From [Actinomadura] parvosata subsp. kistnae (GTDB lineage: Bacteria; Actinomycetota; Actinomycetes; Streptosporangiales; Streptosporangiaceae): 64,000 nucleotides of DNA. A program made the position numbers and the translations under genes. The notes beneath the pieces were generated by a model that was not told where the DNA came from, did no database searches, and saw nothing but the letters and a program-made list of their open reading frames with translations. The stretch lies in assembly GCF_900323885.1 (NCBI RefSeq), contig NZ_OOHJ01000018.1, positions 3,149,001 to 3,213,000 on the forward strand, read 5' to 3'. Shown here piece after piece: positions 39,121 through 48,976 of this stretch; the first letter of the stretch is position 1; each line of letters begins with the position of its first letter.

Positions 39121-39516
39121 ATGGACCTTTACGTGCCCATCCTGGTGCTCGCCGTTCTCGCGGGGGGCTTCGCGATCTTCTCGGTCGCCATCGCTCCCTT
39201 CACCGGTCCCAAGCGCTGGAACCGCGCCAAGCTCGACGCCTACGAATGTGGCATCGAGCCCACGCCCCAGCCTGTCGGTGGTGGACGGTTCCCGCTCAAA
39301 TACATGATCACGGCGATGCTCTTCATCGTCTTCGACATCGAGATCATCTTCCTATACCCGTGGGCCGTCTCGTTCGCTCCGCAGACGGACGACCTCGGCC
39401 GCGTGCTCTCCTCGGGCCTTGGCCTGTTCGCGCTCGTCGAGATGCTGCTGTTCATCGTCACCGTGCTCGTCGCCTACGCGTACGTGTGGCGCCGCAAGGG
39501 TCTGGACTGGGACTGA
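39121..39516 (+). CDS. nuoA: NADH-quinone oxidoreductase subunit A
   Basis: A 131-aa membrane subunit of proton-pumping complex I with three transmembrane helices (about residues 4-26, 62-82, 92-115). The conserved YECGIEP motif is at about residues 41-47. Length is normal. GGAGG precedes the ATG by 7 bp. It lies 64 bp after the reductase gene and begins the 14-gene nuo run. Confidence 0.97.
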   Translation: MDLYVPILVLAVLAGGFAIFSVAIAPFTGPKRWNRAKLDAYECGIEPTPQPVGGGRFPLKYMITAMLFIVFDIEIIFLYPWAVSFAPQTDDLGRVLSSGLGLFALVEMLLFIVTVLVAYAYVWRRKGLDWD

Positions 39517-39518
39517 AA

Positions 39519-40070
39519 ATGGGACTTGAAGAGAAACTCCCCAGCGGGTTCATCCTCAGCACGGTCGAAGCGGCCGCGGGGTGGGCGCGAAAGAACTCCG
39601 TGTGGCCGGCCACGTTCGGCCTCGCGTGTTGCGCCATCGAGCTGATGGCCACCGGTGGCCCCCACTACGACCTGGCGCGCTTCGGTATGGAGCGCGCTTC
39701 GGCGTCTCCCCGGCAGGCCGACCTGATGATCGTCGCCGGGCGCGTGTCGCAGAAGATGGCGCCCGTCCTGCGGCAGATCTACGACCAGATGGCCGAGCCG
39801 AAGTGGGTCATCTCCATGGGCGTGTGCGCCTCCAGCGGCGGCATGTTCAACAACTACGCCATCGTGCAGGGCGTCGACCACGTCGTCCCCGTCGACATCT
39901 ACCTGCCGGGCTGCCCGCCGCGGCCCGAGATGCTGATCGACGCGATCGTCAAGCTGCACGACAAGATCCAGAACATGAAGTTCGGCGCGCACCGCGCCAA
40001 GCAGATCGAGGAGCTCGAGCTGCAGGCGCTGCGCACGCTGCCGCTGATCGACCAGGGGGCCTCGAAGTGA
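39519..40070 (+). CDS. nuoB: NADH-quinone oxidoreductase subunit B
   Basis: A 183-aa subunit carrying iron-sulfur cluster N2, which passes electrons to quinone. Cluster ligands are in FGLACCAIEL, GVCASSGGMF and YLPGCPPRPE. The ATG at 39519 starts 2 bp after nuoA. The reading frame is open upstream, but that part is antisense-like overlap with nuoA. The stop overlaps the GTG of nuoC. Confidence 0.97.
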   Translation: MGLEEKLPSGFILSTVEAAAGWARKNSVWPATFGLACCAIELMATGGPHYDLARFGMERASASPRQADLMIVAGRVSQKMAPVLRQIYDQMAEPKWVISMGVCASSGGMFNNYAIVQGVDHVVPVDIYLPGCPPRPEMLIDAIVKLHDKIQNMKFGAHRAKQIEELELQALRTLPLIDQGASK

Positions 40071-40762
40071 CCTCGCCCGACAACCTGCCCGAGGTCCCCG
40101 ACCCGCAGGTCCCGGACGTGCCGGCGGCGCAGGAGCCGCCGGTCGCCCGCCGGGGCATGTTCGGTGCCCAGGACAGCGGCGACACCTCCGGTTACGGCGG
40201 TCTCGTCGTGCGCCGGCCGCCGCAGATCTCGACGCCCCGCCCGTACGGGGGCTACTTCGACGAGATCGTCGACGCCCTGGCGATGGACGACGCGATCGAG
40301 CGGGTGGTCGTCGACCGCGGCGAGCTGACCCTGCACGTCAAGCGCGAGCGCCTGGTCGAGGTCTGCCAGAAGCTGCGCGACGACCCGGCCCTGCGTTTCG
40401 AGCTGTCGACGGGCGTGTCCGGGGTGCACTACCCGCACCTGGCGGGCGAGGAGCTGCACGCCGTCTACCACCTGGTGTCGATCACGCACAACCGGCGGGT
40501 GCGCCTGGAGGTCAGCGCCCCCGACGCCGACCCGCACATCCCCTCGACGGTCAGCGTTTACCCTGGTCACGACTGGCACGAGCGCGAGACGTACGACTTC
40601 TTCGGCATCATCTTCGACGGTCACCCCGCGCTCACCCGGATCATGATGCCGGACGACTGGGACGGTCACCCGCAGCGGAAGGACTACCCGCTGGGCGGCA
40701 TCCCGGTCGAGTACCGCGGCGCCACCATCCCCTCGCCTGACCACAGAAGGAGCTACTCATGA
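40067..40762 (+). CDS. nuoC: NADH-quinone oxidoreductase subunit C
   Basis: A 231-aa peripheral-arm subunit. A proline-rich N-terminal extension (about 50 residues) precedes the 30-kDa core. The signature HDWHERETYDFFGIIFDGHP is at about residues 168-187, followed by RIMMPDDWDGHPQRKDYPLG. The extension is common in actinobacteria. It overlaps both neighbours by 4 bp. Confidence 0.96.
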   Translation: MTSPDNLPEVPDPQVPDVPAAQEPPVARRGMFGAQDSGDTSGYGGLVVRRPPQISTPRPYGGYFDEIVDALAMDDAIERVVVDRGELTLHVKRERLVEVCQKLRDDPALRFELSTGVSGVHYPHLAGEELHAVYHLVSITHNRRVRLEVSAPDADPHIPSTVSVYPGHDWHERETYDFFGIIFDGHPALTRIMMPDDWDGHPQRKDYPLGGIPVEYRGATIPSPDHRRSYS

Positions 40763-42084
40763 GCACCGCTTATGACGAGGCGACCGAGGGCAAGGTCTAT
40801 TCGGTCAACGGCGCTGACTGGGACCAGGTCGTCACCGGCGTGCGCGACTCCGAGGAGGAGCGCCTGGTCGTCAACATGGGCCCGCAGCACCCGTCCACGC
40901 ACGGCGTGCTCCGGCTGGTGCTGACGCTCGACGGCGAGACGGTGACCGAGGCGCGCGGCGTCATCGGCTACCTGCACACCGGCATCGAGAAGAACATGGA
41001 GTACCGGACGTGGACCCAGGGGACCACGTTCGTGACCCGCATGGACTACCTCTCGCCGATCTTCAACGAGACGGCCTACTGCCTCGGCGTGGAGAAGCTG
41101 CTCGGCATCACCGACCGCGTGCCCGAGCGGGCGCAGGCCATCCGCGTGATGATGATGGAGCTCAACCGCATCGCCTCGCACTTGGTGGCGATGGGCACGT
41201 TCGGCATGGAGCTGGGCGCGACCACGCCGTTCCTGTTCGGGTACCGCGATCGTGAAATGATCATGGACCTGTTCGAGTACATCACCGGCCTGCGCATGAA
41301 CCACGCCTACATCCGCCCCGGCGGCGTGAGCGTGGACCTGCCGGCCGGCGCGGTGGACAAGGTCGGCGAGTTCCTCAAGGAGATGCCCAAGCGGATCAAG
41401 GACATCCGCAAGCTCCTCGACGAGAACCCCGTCTACGTGCGCCGCACCAGGGACGTCGCCTACCTCGACCTGACCGGCTGCATGGCGCTCGGCGTGACCG
41501 GGCCCATCCTGCGCGCCGCCGGCCTCCCGTGGGACCTGCGCAAGTCGCAGCCCTACTGCGGTTACGAGACCTACGAGTTCGACGTCGCCACCGAGCGCGG
41601 CTGCGACGTGTACTCGCGCTACCTCGTCCGCATGAAGGAGATGGAGGAGTCCCTCAAGATCATCGAGCAGGCGCTGGACCGCATCGCCGGTCCGCTCAAG
41701 GGCGACCCCGTGATGATCGAGGACAAGAAGATCGGCTGGCCCGCGCAGCTCGCGCTCGGCCCCGACGGGTTCGGCAACTCGCCCGACCACATCGCGCACA
41801 TCATGGGCACCTCCATGGAGGCCCTCATCCACCACTTCAAGCTGGTGACCGAGGGCTTCAGGGTGCCGGCCGGGCAGGCGTACGCCAGCATCGAGTCGCC
41901 CAAGGGCGAGCTCGGCGCGCACGTGGTCAGCGACGGCGGCACCCGGCCCTACCGCGTGCACTTCCGCGAGCCGTCCTTCTGCAACCTGCAGAGCTTCCCC
42001 GCCATGGCGGAGGGCGGCCAGGTCGCCGACGTGATCGCCGCGGTGGCTTCTATCGACCCCGTCATGGGAGGTGTGGACCGGTGA
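40759..42084 (+). CDS. nuoD: NADH-quinone oxidoreductase subunit D
   Basis: A 441-aa 49-kDa-type subunit lining the quinone site. Landmarks are NMGPQHPSTHGVLRLVL (about residues 34-50, with the quinone-binding His), GYLHTGIEKNMEYRTW and the C-terminal SDGGTRPYRVHFREPSF. It is full length and overlaps nuoC and nuoE by 4 bp. Confidence 0.97.
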   Translation: MSTAYDEATEGKVYSVNGADWDQVVTGVRDSEEERLVVNMGPQHPSTHGVLRLVLTLDGETVTEARGVIGYLHTGIEKNMEYRTWTQGTTFVTRMDYLSPIFNETAYCLGVEKLLGITDRVPERAQAIRVMMMELNRIASHLVAMGTFGMELGATTPFLFGYRDREMIMDLFEYITGLRMNHAYIRPGGVSVDLPAGAVDKVGEFLKEMPKRIKDIRKLLDENPVYVRRTRDVAYLDLTGCMALGVTGPILRAAGLPWDLRKSQPYCGYETYEFDVATERGCDVYSRYLVRMKEMEESLKIIEQALDRIAGPLKGDPVMIEDKKIGWPAQLALGPDGFGNSPDHIAHIMGTSMEALIHHFKLVTEGFRVPAGQAYASIESPKGELGAHVVSDGGTRPYRVHFREPSFCNLQSFPAMAEGGQVADVIAAVASIDPVMGGVDR

Positions 42085-42737
42085 CTTACTCACCGGAGAT
42101 CCGTGAGCGTCTGGAGCGGGACGCCAAGGAGATCATGGGGCGCTACCCCAAGGCGCGCTCGGCCCTGCTGCCGCTGCTCCACCTCGTGCAGTCCGAGGAC
42201 GGGTACGTCTCCGACGACGGCCAGGAGTTCTGTGCCGAGATGCTCGGCATCAGCAAGGCCGAGGTCACGGGCGTCGCGACCTTCTACACCATGTACAAGC
42301 GCAAGCCGGCCGGCGAATACCACGTCGGCGTGTGCATCAACGCGCTGTGCGCGGTCATGGGCGGCGACCAGATCTGGGACGAGCTGACGGAGCACGTCGG
42401 CGTCGGCCACGAGGAGACCACCGCCGACGGCAAGGTGTCGCTGGAGCGCCTGGAGTGCAACGCGGCCTGCGACTTCGCGCCGGTCATGATGGTCAACTGG
42501 GAGTTCTTCGACAACCAGACGCCCGAGTCGGCCAAGCAGCTCGTCGACGACCTGCGCGCCGGCAAGGAGGTCGCGCCCACCCGCGGGCCCAGCAAGCTGT
42601 GCACGTTCAAGCAGGCCTCGCGCGTGCTCTCCGGCCTGCCCGACGACCTCGCGGGCGAGGGCCCGTCGGCCGCCGGCGCGTCGCTGGAGGGCCTGAAGGT
42701 CGCCAAGGCCAAGGGATGGAAGGCACCGGAGGCATGA
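42081..42737 (+). CDS. nuoE: NADH-quinone oxidoreductase subunit E
   Basis: A 218-aa thioredoxin-like [2Fe-2S] subunit. The four ligands are two cysteines in CINALCAVMG and two in ECNAACDFAPVM. The N-terminal ATFYTMYKRKPAG segment is typical. The GTG at 42081 overlaps the nuoD stop. The C-terminal tail of about 50 residues (GPSKLCTFKQASRVL and beyond) is longer than in E. coli. Confidence 0.96.
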   Translation: MTYSPEIRERLERDAKEIMGRYPKARSALLPLLHLVQSEDGYVSDDGQEFCAEMLGISKAEVTGVATFYTMYKRKPAGEYHVGVCINALCAVMGGDQIWDELTEHVGVGHEETTADGKVSLERLECNAACDFAPVMMVNWEFFDNQTPESAKQLVDDLRAGKEVAPTRGPSKLCTFKQASRVLSGLPDDLAGEGPSAAGASLEGLKVAKAKGWKAPEA

Positions 42738-44023
42738 GCACCACTTTGACACCGGTCCTGACCGCGAACTGGGACCAGCCCAACTCCTTCACCCTCGACG
42801 CCTACGGCGAGTACGAGGCGGCGAAGAAGGCCCTGGGCATGGACCCCGACGCGGTCATCCAGGCCGTCAAGGACTCCGGCCTGCGCGGCCGCGGCGGCGC
42901 CGGCTTCCCCACCGGCATGAAGTGGGGCTTCATCCCGCAGGGCGACGGCAAACCGCACTACCTCGTCGTCAACGCCGACGAGTCGGAGCCGGGCACCTGC
43001 AAGGACATCCCGCTCATGATGGCCAACCCGCACGCGCTGGTCGAGGGCATCATCATCACCTCGTACGCGATCCGGGCCAACCACGCCTTCATCTACGTGC
43101 GCGGCGAGGTGCTGCACGTCATCCGGCGGCTGCACGCGGCCGTGCGCGAGGCGTACGAGAAGGGCTACCTCGGCACCGACATCTTCGGCTCCGGCTACGA
43201 CCTGGAGCTCGTCGTGCACAGCGGCGCGGGCGCGTACATCTGCGGCGAGGAGACGGCGCTGCTGGACTCGCTGGAAGGCTTCAGAGGTCAACCGCGGCTC
43301 AAGCCCCCGTTCCCGGCCGTGGCGGGCCTGTACGCCTCGCCGACTGTCGTGAACAACGTCGAGTCGATCGCGTCTGTTCCCTCGATCATCGCCAACGGCG
43401 CCGAGTGGTTCGCCGGGATGGGCACGGAGAAGTCGAAGGGCTTCGGCATCTTCTCCCTCAGCGGCCACGTCACCAGGCCCGGCCAGTACGAGGCCCCGCT
43501 CGGCATCACGCTGCGCGAGCTGCTCGACATGGCGGGCGGCATCCGCGAGGGGCACCAGATCAAGTTCTGGACCCCGGGCGGCTCGTCCACGCCGATCTTC
43601 ACCGACGAGCACCTCGACGTGCCGCTCGACTTCGAGGCGGTCGGCGCCAAGGGCTCCATGCTCGGCACCCGGGCGCTGCAGATCTTCGACGAGACCACGT
43701 GCGTGGTGCGCACGGTGCTGCGCTGGACGGAGTTCTACGCCCACGAGTCCTGCGGCAAGTGCACGCCGTGCCGCGAGGGCACGTACTGGCTCAAGCAGGT
43801 GCTCAAGCGCCTGGAGAAGGGGCAGGGCACCGAGGACGACCTGGCCACGATCACCGACATCGCGGACAACATCCTGGGCCGCTCCTTCTGCGCGCTGGGC
43901 GACGGCGCGACCAGCCCGATCCACTCCTCGGTGAAGTACTTCCGCGAGGAGTACCTCAAGCACTTCGAGATCGGCGGTTGTCCGTTCGACCCGAAGAAGT
44001 CCACTCTCTGGGGTGAGCAGTGA
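42734..44023 (+). CDS. nuoF: NADH-quinone oxidoreductase subunit F
   Basis: A 429-aa NADH-oxidising subunit. The FMN/NADH site is GLRGRGGAGFPTGMKW, with VNADESEPGTCKDI following. The [4Fe-4S] ligands are in ESCGKCTPCREGT and a later cysteine in RSFCALGDGAT. It accepts electrons from NADH and feeds the NuoE and NuoG clusters. It overlaps nuoE and nuoG by 4 bp. Confidence 0.97.
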   Translation: MSTTLTPVLTANWDQPNSFTLDAYGEYEAAKKALGMDPDAVIQAVKDSGLRGRGGAGFPTGMKWGFIPQGDGKPHYLVVNADESEPGTCKDIPLMMANPHALVEGIIITSYAIRANHAFIYVRGEVLHVIRRLHAAVREAYEKGYLGTDIFGSGYDLELVVHSGAGAYICGEETALLDSLEGFRGQPRLKPPFPAVAGLYASPTVVNNVESIASVPSIIANGAEWFAGMGTEKSKGFGIFSLSGHVTRPGQYEAPLGITLRELLDMAGGIREGHQIKFWTPGGSSTPIFTDEHLDVPLDFEAVGAKGSMLGTRALQIFDETTCVVRTVLRWTEFYAHESCGKCTPCREGTYWLKQVLKRLEKGQGTEDDLATITDIADNILGRSFCALGDGATSPIHSSVKYFREEYLKHFEIGGCPFDPKKSTLWGEQ

Positions 44024-46398
44024 CCGTCGTAGAGACAGAAGTGAACCTGGTGACCCTGACCATCGACGGGTTCCAGGTCAGTGTCCCCAAGGGCACTTTG
44101 ATCATCAGGGCCGCCGAGCTGCTGGGCATCCAGATCCCCCGGTTCTGCGACCACCCGCTGCTCGACCCGGCCGCCAACTGCCGGCAGTGCCTGGTCGACA
44201 TCCCCGACGCGGGCAACGGCCGCGGCTTCCCCAAGCCGCAGCCGTCGTGCGCGATCGAGGTCGCCGAGGGCATGGTGGTGCAGACCCAGCTCACCTCGCC
44301 GGTCGCCGAGAAGGCGCAGCGCGGGGCCATGGAGCTGCTGCTCATGAACCACCCGCTGGACTGCCCGGTCTGCGACAAGGGCGGCGAGTGCCCCCTGCAG
44401 AACCAGGCGATGTCCAACGGCCAGGGCGAGTCCCGCTTCCAGGAGCAGAAGCGCACCTTCCCCAAGCCGCTGCCGCTGTCGACGCAGGTGCTGCTCGACC
44501 GTGAGCGCTGCGTCCAGTGCGCGCGCTGCATCCGCTTCTCCGACCAGATCGCCGGCGACCCGCTCATCGAGTTCTTCGAGCGCGGGGCCAAGGAGCAGGT
44601 CCGCACGGCCGAAGGCAAGCCGTTCGACTCCTACTTCTCCGGCAACACGGTGCAGATCTGCCCGGTCGGCGCGCTCACCGGCGCCGCCTACCGCTTCCGC
44701 GCCCGCCCGTTCGACCTGGTCTCCACGCCGAGCGCGTGCGAGCACTGCGCCTCCGGGTGCAGCCTGCGCACCGACCACCGGCGCGGCCGCGTCACCCGCC
44801 GCCTGGCGGGCAACGACCCGCAGGTGAACGAGGAGTGGAACTGCGACAAGGGCCGCTGGGCGTTCACCTACGCGCAGCAGCCCGACCGCCTCAAGCAGCC
44901 GCTGGTCCGCAACGAGGAGGGCGTGCTCGTGCCCGCCTCGTGGCCGGAGGCGCTGCAGGTGGCGGCCGACGGCCTGGCCAGGGCCCGCGGCAAGGCGGGC
45001 GTGCTGGTCGGCGGCCGGGTCACGGTCGAGGACGCCTACGCCTACGCCAAGTTCGCCAGGGTCGCGCTCGGCACCAACGACGTCGACTTCCGCGCCAGGC
45101 CGCACTCCGTCGAGGAGGCGCAGTTCCTGGCGCACGCGGTGGCCGGCAAGGGCATCGAGATCAGCTACGCCGACCTCGAGAACGCCCCGCACGTGCTGCT
45201 CGTCGGGTTCGAGCCCGAGGAGGAGTCGCCGATCGTCTTCCTGCGCCTGCGCAAGGCGTGGCGGAAGAAGGGTCTCAAGGTCAGCTCGATCGCGCCGTTC
45301 GCCTCCCCGGGCCTGGCGAAGATGGGCGGCACGCTCATCCGCACCGCCCCTGGCGGCGAGGCCGACGCGATCGGCGACCTGGTCGGCACGCTGGCCGAGG
45401 GCACGATCGTGCTCGCCGGCGAGCGCCTGGCCACCGTGCCCGGCGCGCTGTCGGCGCTGGTACGCCTGGCCGCCGCCTCCTCCGGCGTGCGGATCGCCTG
45501 GATCCCGCGCCGCGCCGGTGAGCGCGGCGCCGTCGAGGCGGGCGCGCTGCCTAACCTGCTGCCGATCGGCCGCCCCGTGGACGACGAGAGCGCCAGGGCC
45601 GAGGTCGCCAGGGCGTGGAACGTGGCCTCGCTGCCCGCCACCCCCGGCCGCGACACCTCCGGCATCCTCGCCGCCGCCCGCGACGGCGAGCTGGACGCGC
45701 TGGTCGTGGCGGGCGTCGACCCGTACGACCTGCCCGACCCGGCCGCCGCGCTGGAGGCGCTGGAGCACACGCCGTTCATCGTCAGCCTGGAGATCCGCGC
45801 CAGCGCCGTCACCGACCGCGCCGACGTGGTCCTGCCCGTCGCCGCGGTGCAGGAGAAGGGCGGCACGTTCGTCAACTGGGAGGGCAGGGGCCGCTCGTTC
45901 GAGGCGCCGCTCAAGGTGCCCGGCATCCAGTCCGACCTCGCCGTGATCGCCAACCTGGCCGACCGGATGGACGTGCACCTGGGCCTGCCCGACGCCAAGG
46001 CCGCCCGGCGCGAGCTGTCGAGCCTCGGCTCCTGGCGCGGCAGCCGCGTCAGCGCGCCGGTCGCCCTGGCCCGCGCCCTCGACCTGCCCGAGCAGGGTCA
46101 GGCGCTGCTGGCCACCTGGCACCTGCTGCTCGACGAGGGCAGGCTGCAGGACGGCGAGCCGTACCTCGCGGGCACCGCCCGCACCGCCGAAGCCCTGGTC
46201 TCCGAGAGCACCGCCGCCGAGCTGGGCGTCGCCGACGGCGACAAGCTCGTCGTGGGCGACAGCGTCACCCTGCCGGTGCGCATCGCCGACCTGCCCGACC
46301 GCGTGGTCTGGGTGCCGGCGAACTCCGGCGGCTGCTCGGTCACCCGTGACCTGCGCGCGGTGGCCGGCGACATCGTCACCATCGGGAGCGCCTCATGA
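44020..46398 (+). CDS. nuoG: NADH-quinone oxidoreductase subunit G
   Basis: A 792-aa multi-cluster subunit. The N-terminal [2Fe-2S] domain has ligands in PRFCDHPLLDPAANCRQCL. Next comes the NuoG His/Cys region with CPVCDKGGECPLQ, the ferredoxin-like pair CVQCARCIRF and CPVGAL, then a molybdopterin-oxidoreductase-like domain from about residue 240. The extra tetracysteine CEHCASGC carries cluster N7-type ligands. Length is usual for actinobacteria. Confidence 0.95.
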   Translation: MTVVETEVNLVTLTIDGFQVSVPKGTLIIRAAELLGIQIPRFCDHPLLDPAANCRQCLVDIPDAGNGRGFPKPQPSCAIEVAEGMVVQTQLTSPVAEKAQRGAMELLLMNHPLDCPVCDKGGECPLQNQAMSNGQGESRFQEQKRTFPKPLPLSTQVLLDRERCVQCARCIRFSDQIAGDPLIEFFERGAKEQVRTAEGKPFDSYFSGNTVQICPVGALTGAAYRFRARPFDLVSTPSACEHCASGCSLRTDHRRGRVTRRLAGNDPQVNEEWNCDKGRWAFTYAQQPDRLKQPLVRNEEGVLVPASWPEALQVAADGLARARGKAGVLVGGRVTVEDAYAYAKFARVALGTNDVDFRARPHSVEEAQFLAHAVAGKGIEISYADLENAPHVLLVGFEPEEESPIVFLRLRKAWRKKGLKVSSIAPFASPGLAKMGGTLIRTAPGGEADAIGDLVGTLAEGTIVLAGERLATVPGALSALVRLAAASSGVRIAWIPRRAGERGAVEAGALPNLLPIGRPVDDESARAEVARAWNVASLPATPGRDTSGILAAARDGELDALVVAGVDPYDLPDPAAALEALEHTPFIVSLEIRASAVTDRADVVLPVAAVQEKGGTFVNWEGRGRSFEAPLKVPGIQSDLAVIANLADRMDVHLGLPDAKAARRELSSLGSWRGSRVSAPVALARALDLPEQGQALLATWHLLLDEGRLQDGEPYLAGTARTAEALVSESTAAELGVADGDKLVVGDSVTLPVRIADLPDRVVWVPANSGGCSVTRDLRAVAGDIVTIGSAS

Positions 46399-47678
46399 GT
46401 CCCACTCTGGAGAACTTCGGCCACGATCCGCTCTGGATCACCATCATCAAGGCCGTGATGCTGTTCGTCTTCCTGATGCTGGGCATCCTGTTCGGCGTCT
46501 GGTTCGAGCGCAAGCTGATCTCGCGGATGCAGCACCGCTACGGCCCCAACCGGGCCGGCAAGTTCGGTCTGCTGCAGTCCGTGGCCGACGGTCTGAAGAT
46601 GGGCCTGAAGGAGGACATCTTCCCGCGGACCGTGGACAAGGTGCTCTACCTGCTGGCTCCGGTGATCATGGTGGTGCCGGCGTTCCTGGCCTTCTCCATC
46701 GTGCCTTTTGGCCCGGTGGTGAACCTGTTCGGGGTGGAGACGCCGCTGCAGCTGGTGGACCTGCCGGTGGCGGTGCTGTTCATGCTGGCCATGGGCGCGG
46801 TCTCGGTGTACGGGGTGGTGCTGGCCGGGTGGTCGTCGCGCTCGCCGTACGCGCTGCTGGGCGGGCTGCGCTCGGCGGCCCAGGTGGTCTCCTATGAGAT
46901 CGCGATGGGCCTGTCGTTCGTGGCGATCTTCCTGTTCGCCGGCACCCTGTCGACCTCCGAGATCGTCAAGGCGCAGGAGCAGACCTGGTTCGCGGTGCTG
47001 CTCATCCCGTCCTTCCTGGTCTACGTGATCTGCATGTTCGGCGAGGCCGCGCGCATCCCGTTCGACCTGCCCGAGGGCGAGGGCGAGCTGGTCGGCGGCT
47101 TCCAGACCGAGTACTCCTCGTCGCTGAAGTTCGCCCTCATCATGATGGGCGAGTACCTGCACACCTTCACCGCCTCCGGCATCGCGGTCACCCTGTTTTT
47201 GGGCGGCTGGCGGGCGCCGTTCCCGATCTCGCTGTGGGACGGCGCGAACCAGGGCTGGTGGCCGGTGCTGTGGTTCTTCATCAAGTTCGTGCTCACCTTC
47301 TGCTTCATCGTGTGGGTGCGCGCCTCGCTGCCGCGGGTGCGCTACGACCAGCTCATGTCGCTGGGCTGGAAGGTGCTGATCCCGGTCAACCTGGCCTGGA
47401 TCCTGCTGGTGGCCGCGGTGCGCAACGTCGTGGTCAACGACGGCAACCGCACGCTCGGCATCGGCCTCGGCGTGGTCATCGTGATCGGCGCGCTGGCCAT
47501 CTGGATGCGCTTCGACACCGTCAACCAGCGGCGCAAGGAAGCGAAGAAGGCACAGGTGGAGGCCGAGTTCGAGCAACTGTCCGAGGAGCCGACGGCCGGT
47601 GGCTTCCCTGTGCCGCCGCTCGACCTGCCGCACTACCACGGGGTGCAGCACAAGGAGATTCCCAGTGGGACTAACTGA
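46395..47678 (+). CDS. nuoH: NADH-quinone oxidoreductase subunit H
   Basis: A 427-aa membrane subunit at the quinone tunnel, with about eight transmembrane helices. Signatures are MQHRYGPNRAGKFGLLQSVA (about residues 45-64) and RIPFDLPEGEGELVGGFQTE (about 219-238), which carries the conserved charged loop. A C-terminal cytoplasmic tail of about 60 residues (QRRKEAKKAQVEAEFEQ) is specific to actinobacteria. It overlaps nuoG by 4 bp and nuoI by 14 bp. Confidence 0.96.
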   Translation: MSPTLENFGHDPLWITIIKAVMLFVFLMLGILFGVWFERKLISRMQHRYGPNRAGKFGLLQSVADGLKMGLKEDIFPRTVDKVLYLLAPVIMVVPAFLAFSIVPFGPVVNLFGVETPLQLVDLPVAVLFMLAMGAVSVYGVVLAGWSSRSPYALLGGLRSAAQVVSYEIAMGLSFVAIFLFAGTLSTSEIVKAQEQTWFAVLLIPSFLVYVICMFGEAARIPFDLPEGEGELVGGFQTEYSSSLKFALIMMGEYLHTFTASGIAVTLFLGGWRAPFPISLWDGANQGWWPVLWFFIKFVLTFCFIVWVRASLPRVRYDQLMSLGWKVLIPVNLAWILLVAAVRNVVVNDGNRTLGIGLGVVIVIGALAIWMRFDTVNQRRKEAKKAQVEAEFEQLSEEPTAGGFPVPPLDLPHYHGVQHKEIPSGTN

Positions 47679-48180
47679 TTGGCTGAACCCCGTCAAGGGC
47701 TTCGGGGTCACCTTCCACACGATGTTCAAGAAGCCCGTCACGACGAACTACCCGGAGGAGAAGAAGCCCACGGCTCCTCGCTTCCACGGGCGTCACCAGC
47801 TCAACCGCTGGCCGGACGGGCTGGAGAAGTGCGTCGGGTGCGAGCTGTGCGCCTGGGCGTGTCCCGCCGACGCGATCTACGTCGAAGGCGCGGACAACAC
47901 CGAGGAGGAGCGCTACTCGCCGGGCGAGCGTTACGGGCGCACCTACCAGATCAACTATCTGCGGTGCATCCTGTGCGGCCTGTGCATCGAGGCCTGCCCG
48001 ACCCGCGCGCTCACCATGACCAACGAGTACGAGCTCGCCGACACCAACCGCGAGAGCCTCATCTACACCAAGGAGATGCTGCTCGCGCCGCTGACCCAGG
48101 GCATGGAGCAGCCGCCGCACCCCATGCGGCTCGGTGAGACCGAAGAGGACTACTACCGGCTGGGGCGGACCAATGGGTGA
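47665..48180 (+). CDS. nuoI: NADH-quinone oxidoreductase subunit I
   Basis: A 171-aa ferredoxin-like subunit with two [4Fe-4S] clusters, N6a and N6b: CVGCELCAWACP and CILCGLCIEACP. The GTG at 47665 is preceded by AAGGAG and gives a standard N terminus (GLTDWLNPVKGFGVTF). It overlaps nuoH by 14 bp and nuoJ by 8 bp. Confidence 0.96.
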   Translation: MGLTDWLNPVKGFGVTFHTMFKKPVTTNYPEEKKPTAPRFHGRHQLNRWPDGLEKCVGCELCAWACPADAIYVEGADNTEEERYSPGERYGRTYQINYLRCILCGLCIEACPTRALTMTNEYELADTNRESLIYTKEMLLAPLTQGMEQPPHPMRLGETEEDYYRLGRTNG

Positions 48181-48976
48181 GACCATCACTTTCTGGGTGC
48201 TCGCCGTCGTCTCCGTCGGCGCCGCGCTCGGCATGGTCTTCAACCGCAAGGCCGTGTACTCCGCGCTGATGCTCGGCACCGTGATGCTCTGCCTGGCCGT
48301 CCTGTACGCCGTGCAGGACGCGCCGTTCCTGGCCGCGGTGCAGATCATCGTCTACACCGGCGCGATCATGATGCTGTTCCTGTTCGTGCTCATGCTCGTC
48401 GGCGTCGACTCCTCCGACTCCTTCGTGGAGACGCTAAAGGGACAGCGCTTCTGGGCGATCCTCGCCGGCCTCGGCTTCCTGGCCCTGATCGTGCTGGCCG
48501 TCGGCAACGCGGTCTTCGCGCCCCAGGTCGGGCTGGCCCAGGCCACCGGGCAGGGCGGCTACATCCGCTCGATCGCGCTGCTGCTGTTCACCAAGTACGT
48601 GTTCGCGTTCGAGATCACCTCGGCGCTGCTCATCACCGCCGCGCTCGGCGCGATGGTGCTGGCGCACCGCGAGAAGCTCACCGAGAAGGTCACGCAGAAG
48701 GACCTGTCCCGGGCCCGCTTCCTCGGCGACCGCCCGTCCCCGCTGCCCGGCCCCGGCACCTACGCCAGGAGCAACGCCATCGACATGCCGGCGCTGCTGC
48801 CCGACGGGTCGGTCGCCGCGGACTCGGTCAACCGCTACATCGCGCGCTACGACGTCGAGCACGACCACCTGCCCGAGGACCCGAAGCTCGCCGAGGCCAT
48901 CAAGCACACGGCCGAGCTCGACCACGCCCCGACCGAGGCGGAGAAGGACGCCGAGACCAATGAGGTGACCAAGTGA
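48173..48976 (+). CDS. nuoJ: NADH-quinone oxidoreductase subunit J
   Basis: A 267-aa membrane subunit with five transmembrane helices in the first 170 residues, including IVYTGAIMMLFLFVLMLVG. It has a roughly 95-residue hydrophilic C-terminal tail (DKLSRA-like to ETNEVTK) that is common in high-GC actinobacteria. The ATG at 48173 gives MGETITFWV. The start overlaps nuoI and the stop overlaps nuoK. Confidence 0.95.
   Translation: MGETITFWVLAVVSVGAALGMVFNRKAVYSALMLGTVMLCLAVLYAVQDAPFLAAVQIIVYTGAIMMLFLFVLMLVGVDSSDSFVETLKGQRFWAILAGLGFLALIVLAVGNAVFAPQVGLAQATGQGGYIRSIALLLFTKYVFAFEITSALLITAALGAMVLAHREKLTEKVTQKDLSRARFLGDRPSPLPGPGTYARSNAIDMPALLPDGSVAADSVNRYIARYDVEHDHLPEDPKLAEAIKHTAELDHAPTEAEKDAETNEVTK

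Noticed and set aside
43735..46122. 795-codon open frame opposite nuoF and nuoG
   Set aside because: Shadow frame. The Fe-S cysteine motifs on the plus strand settle the coding strand.
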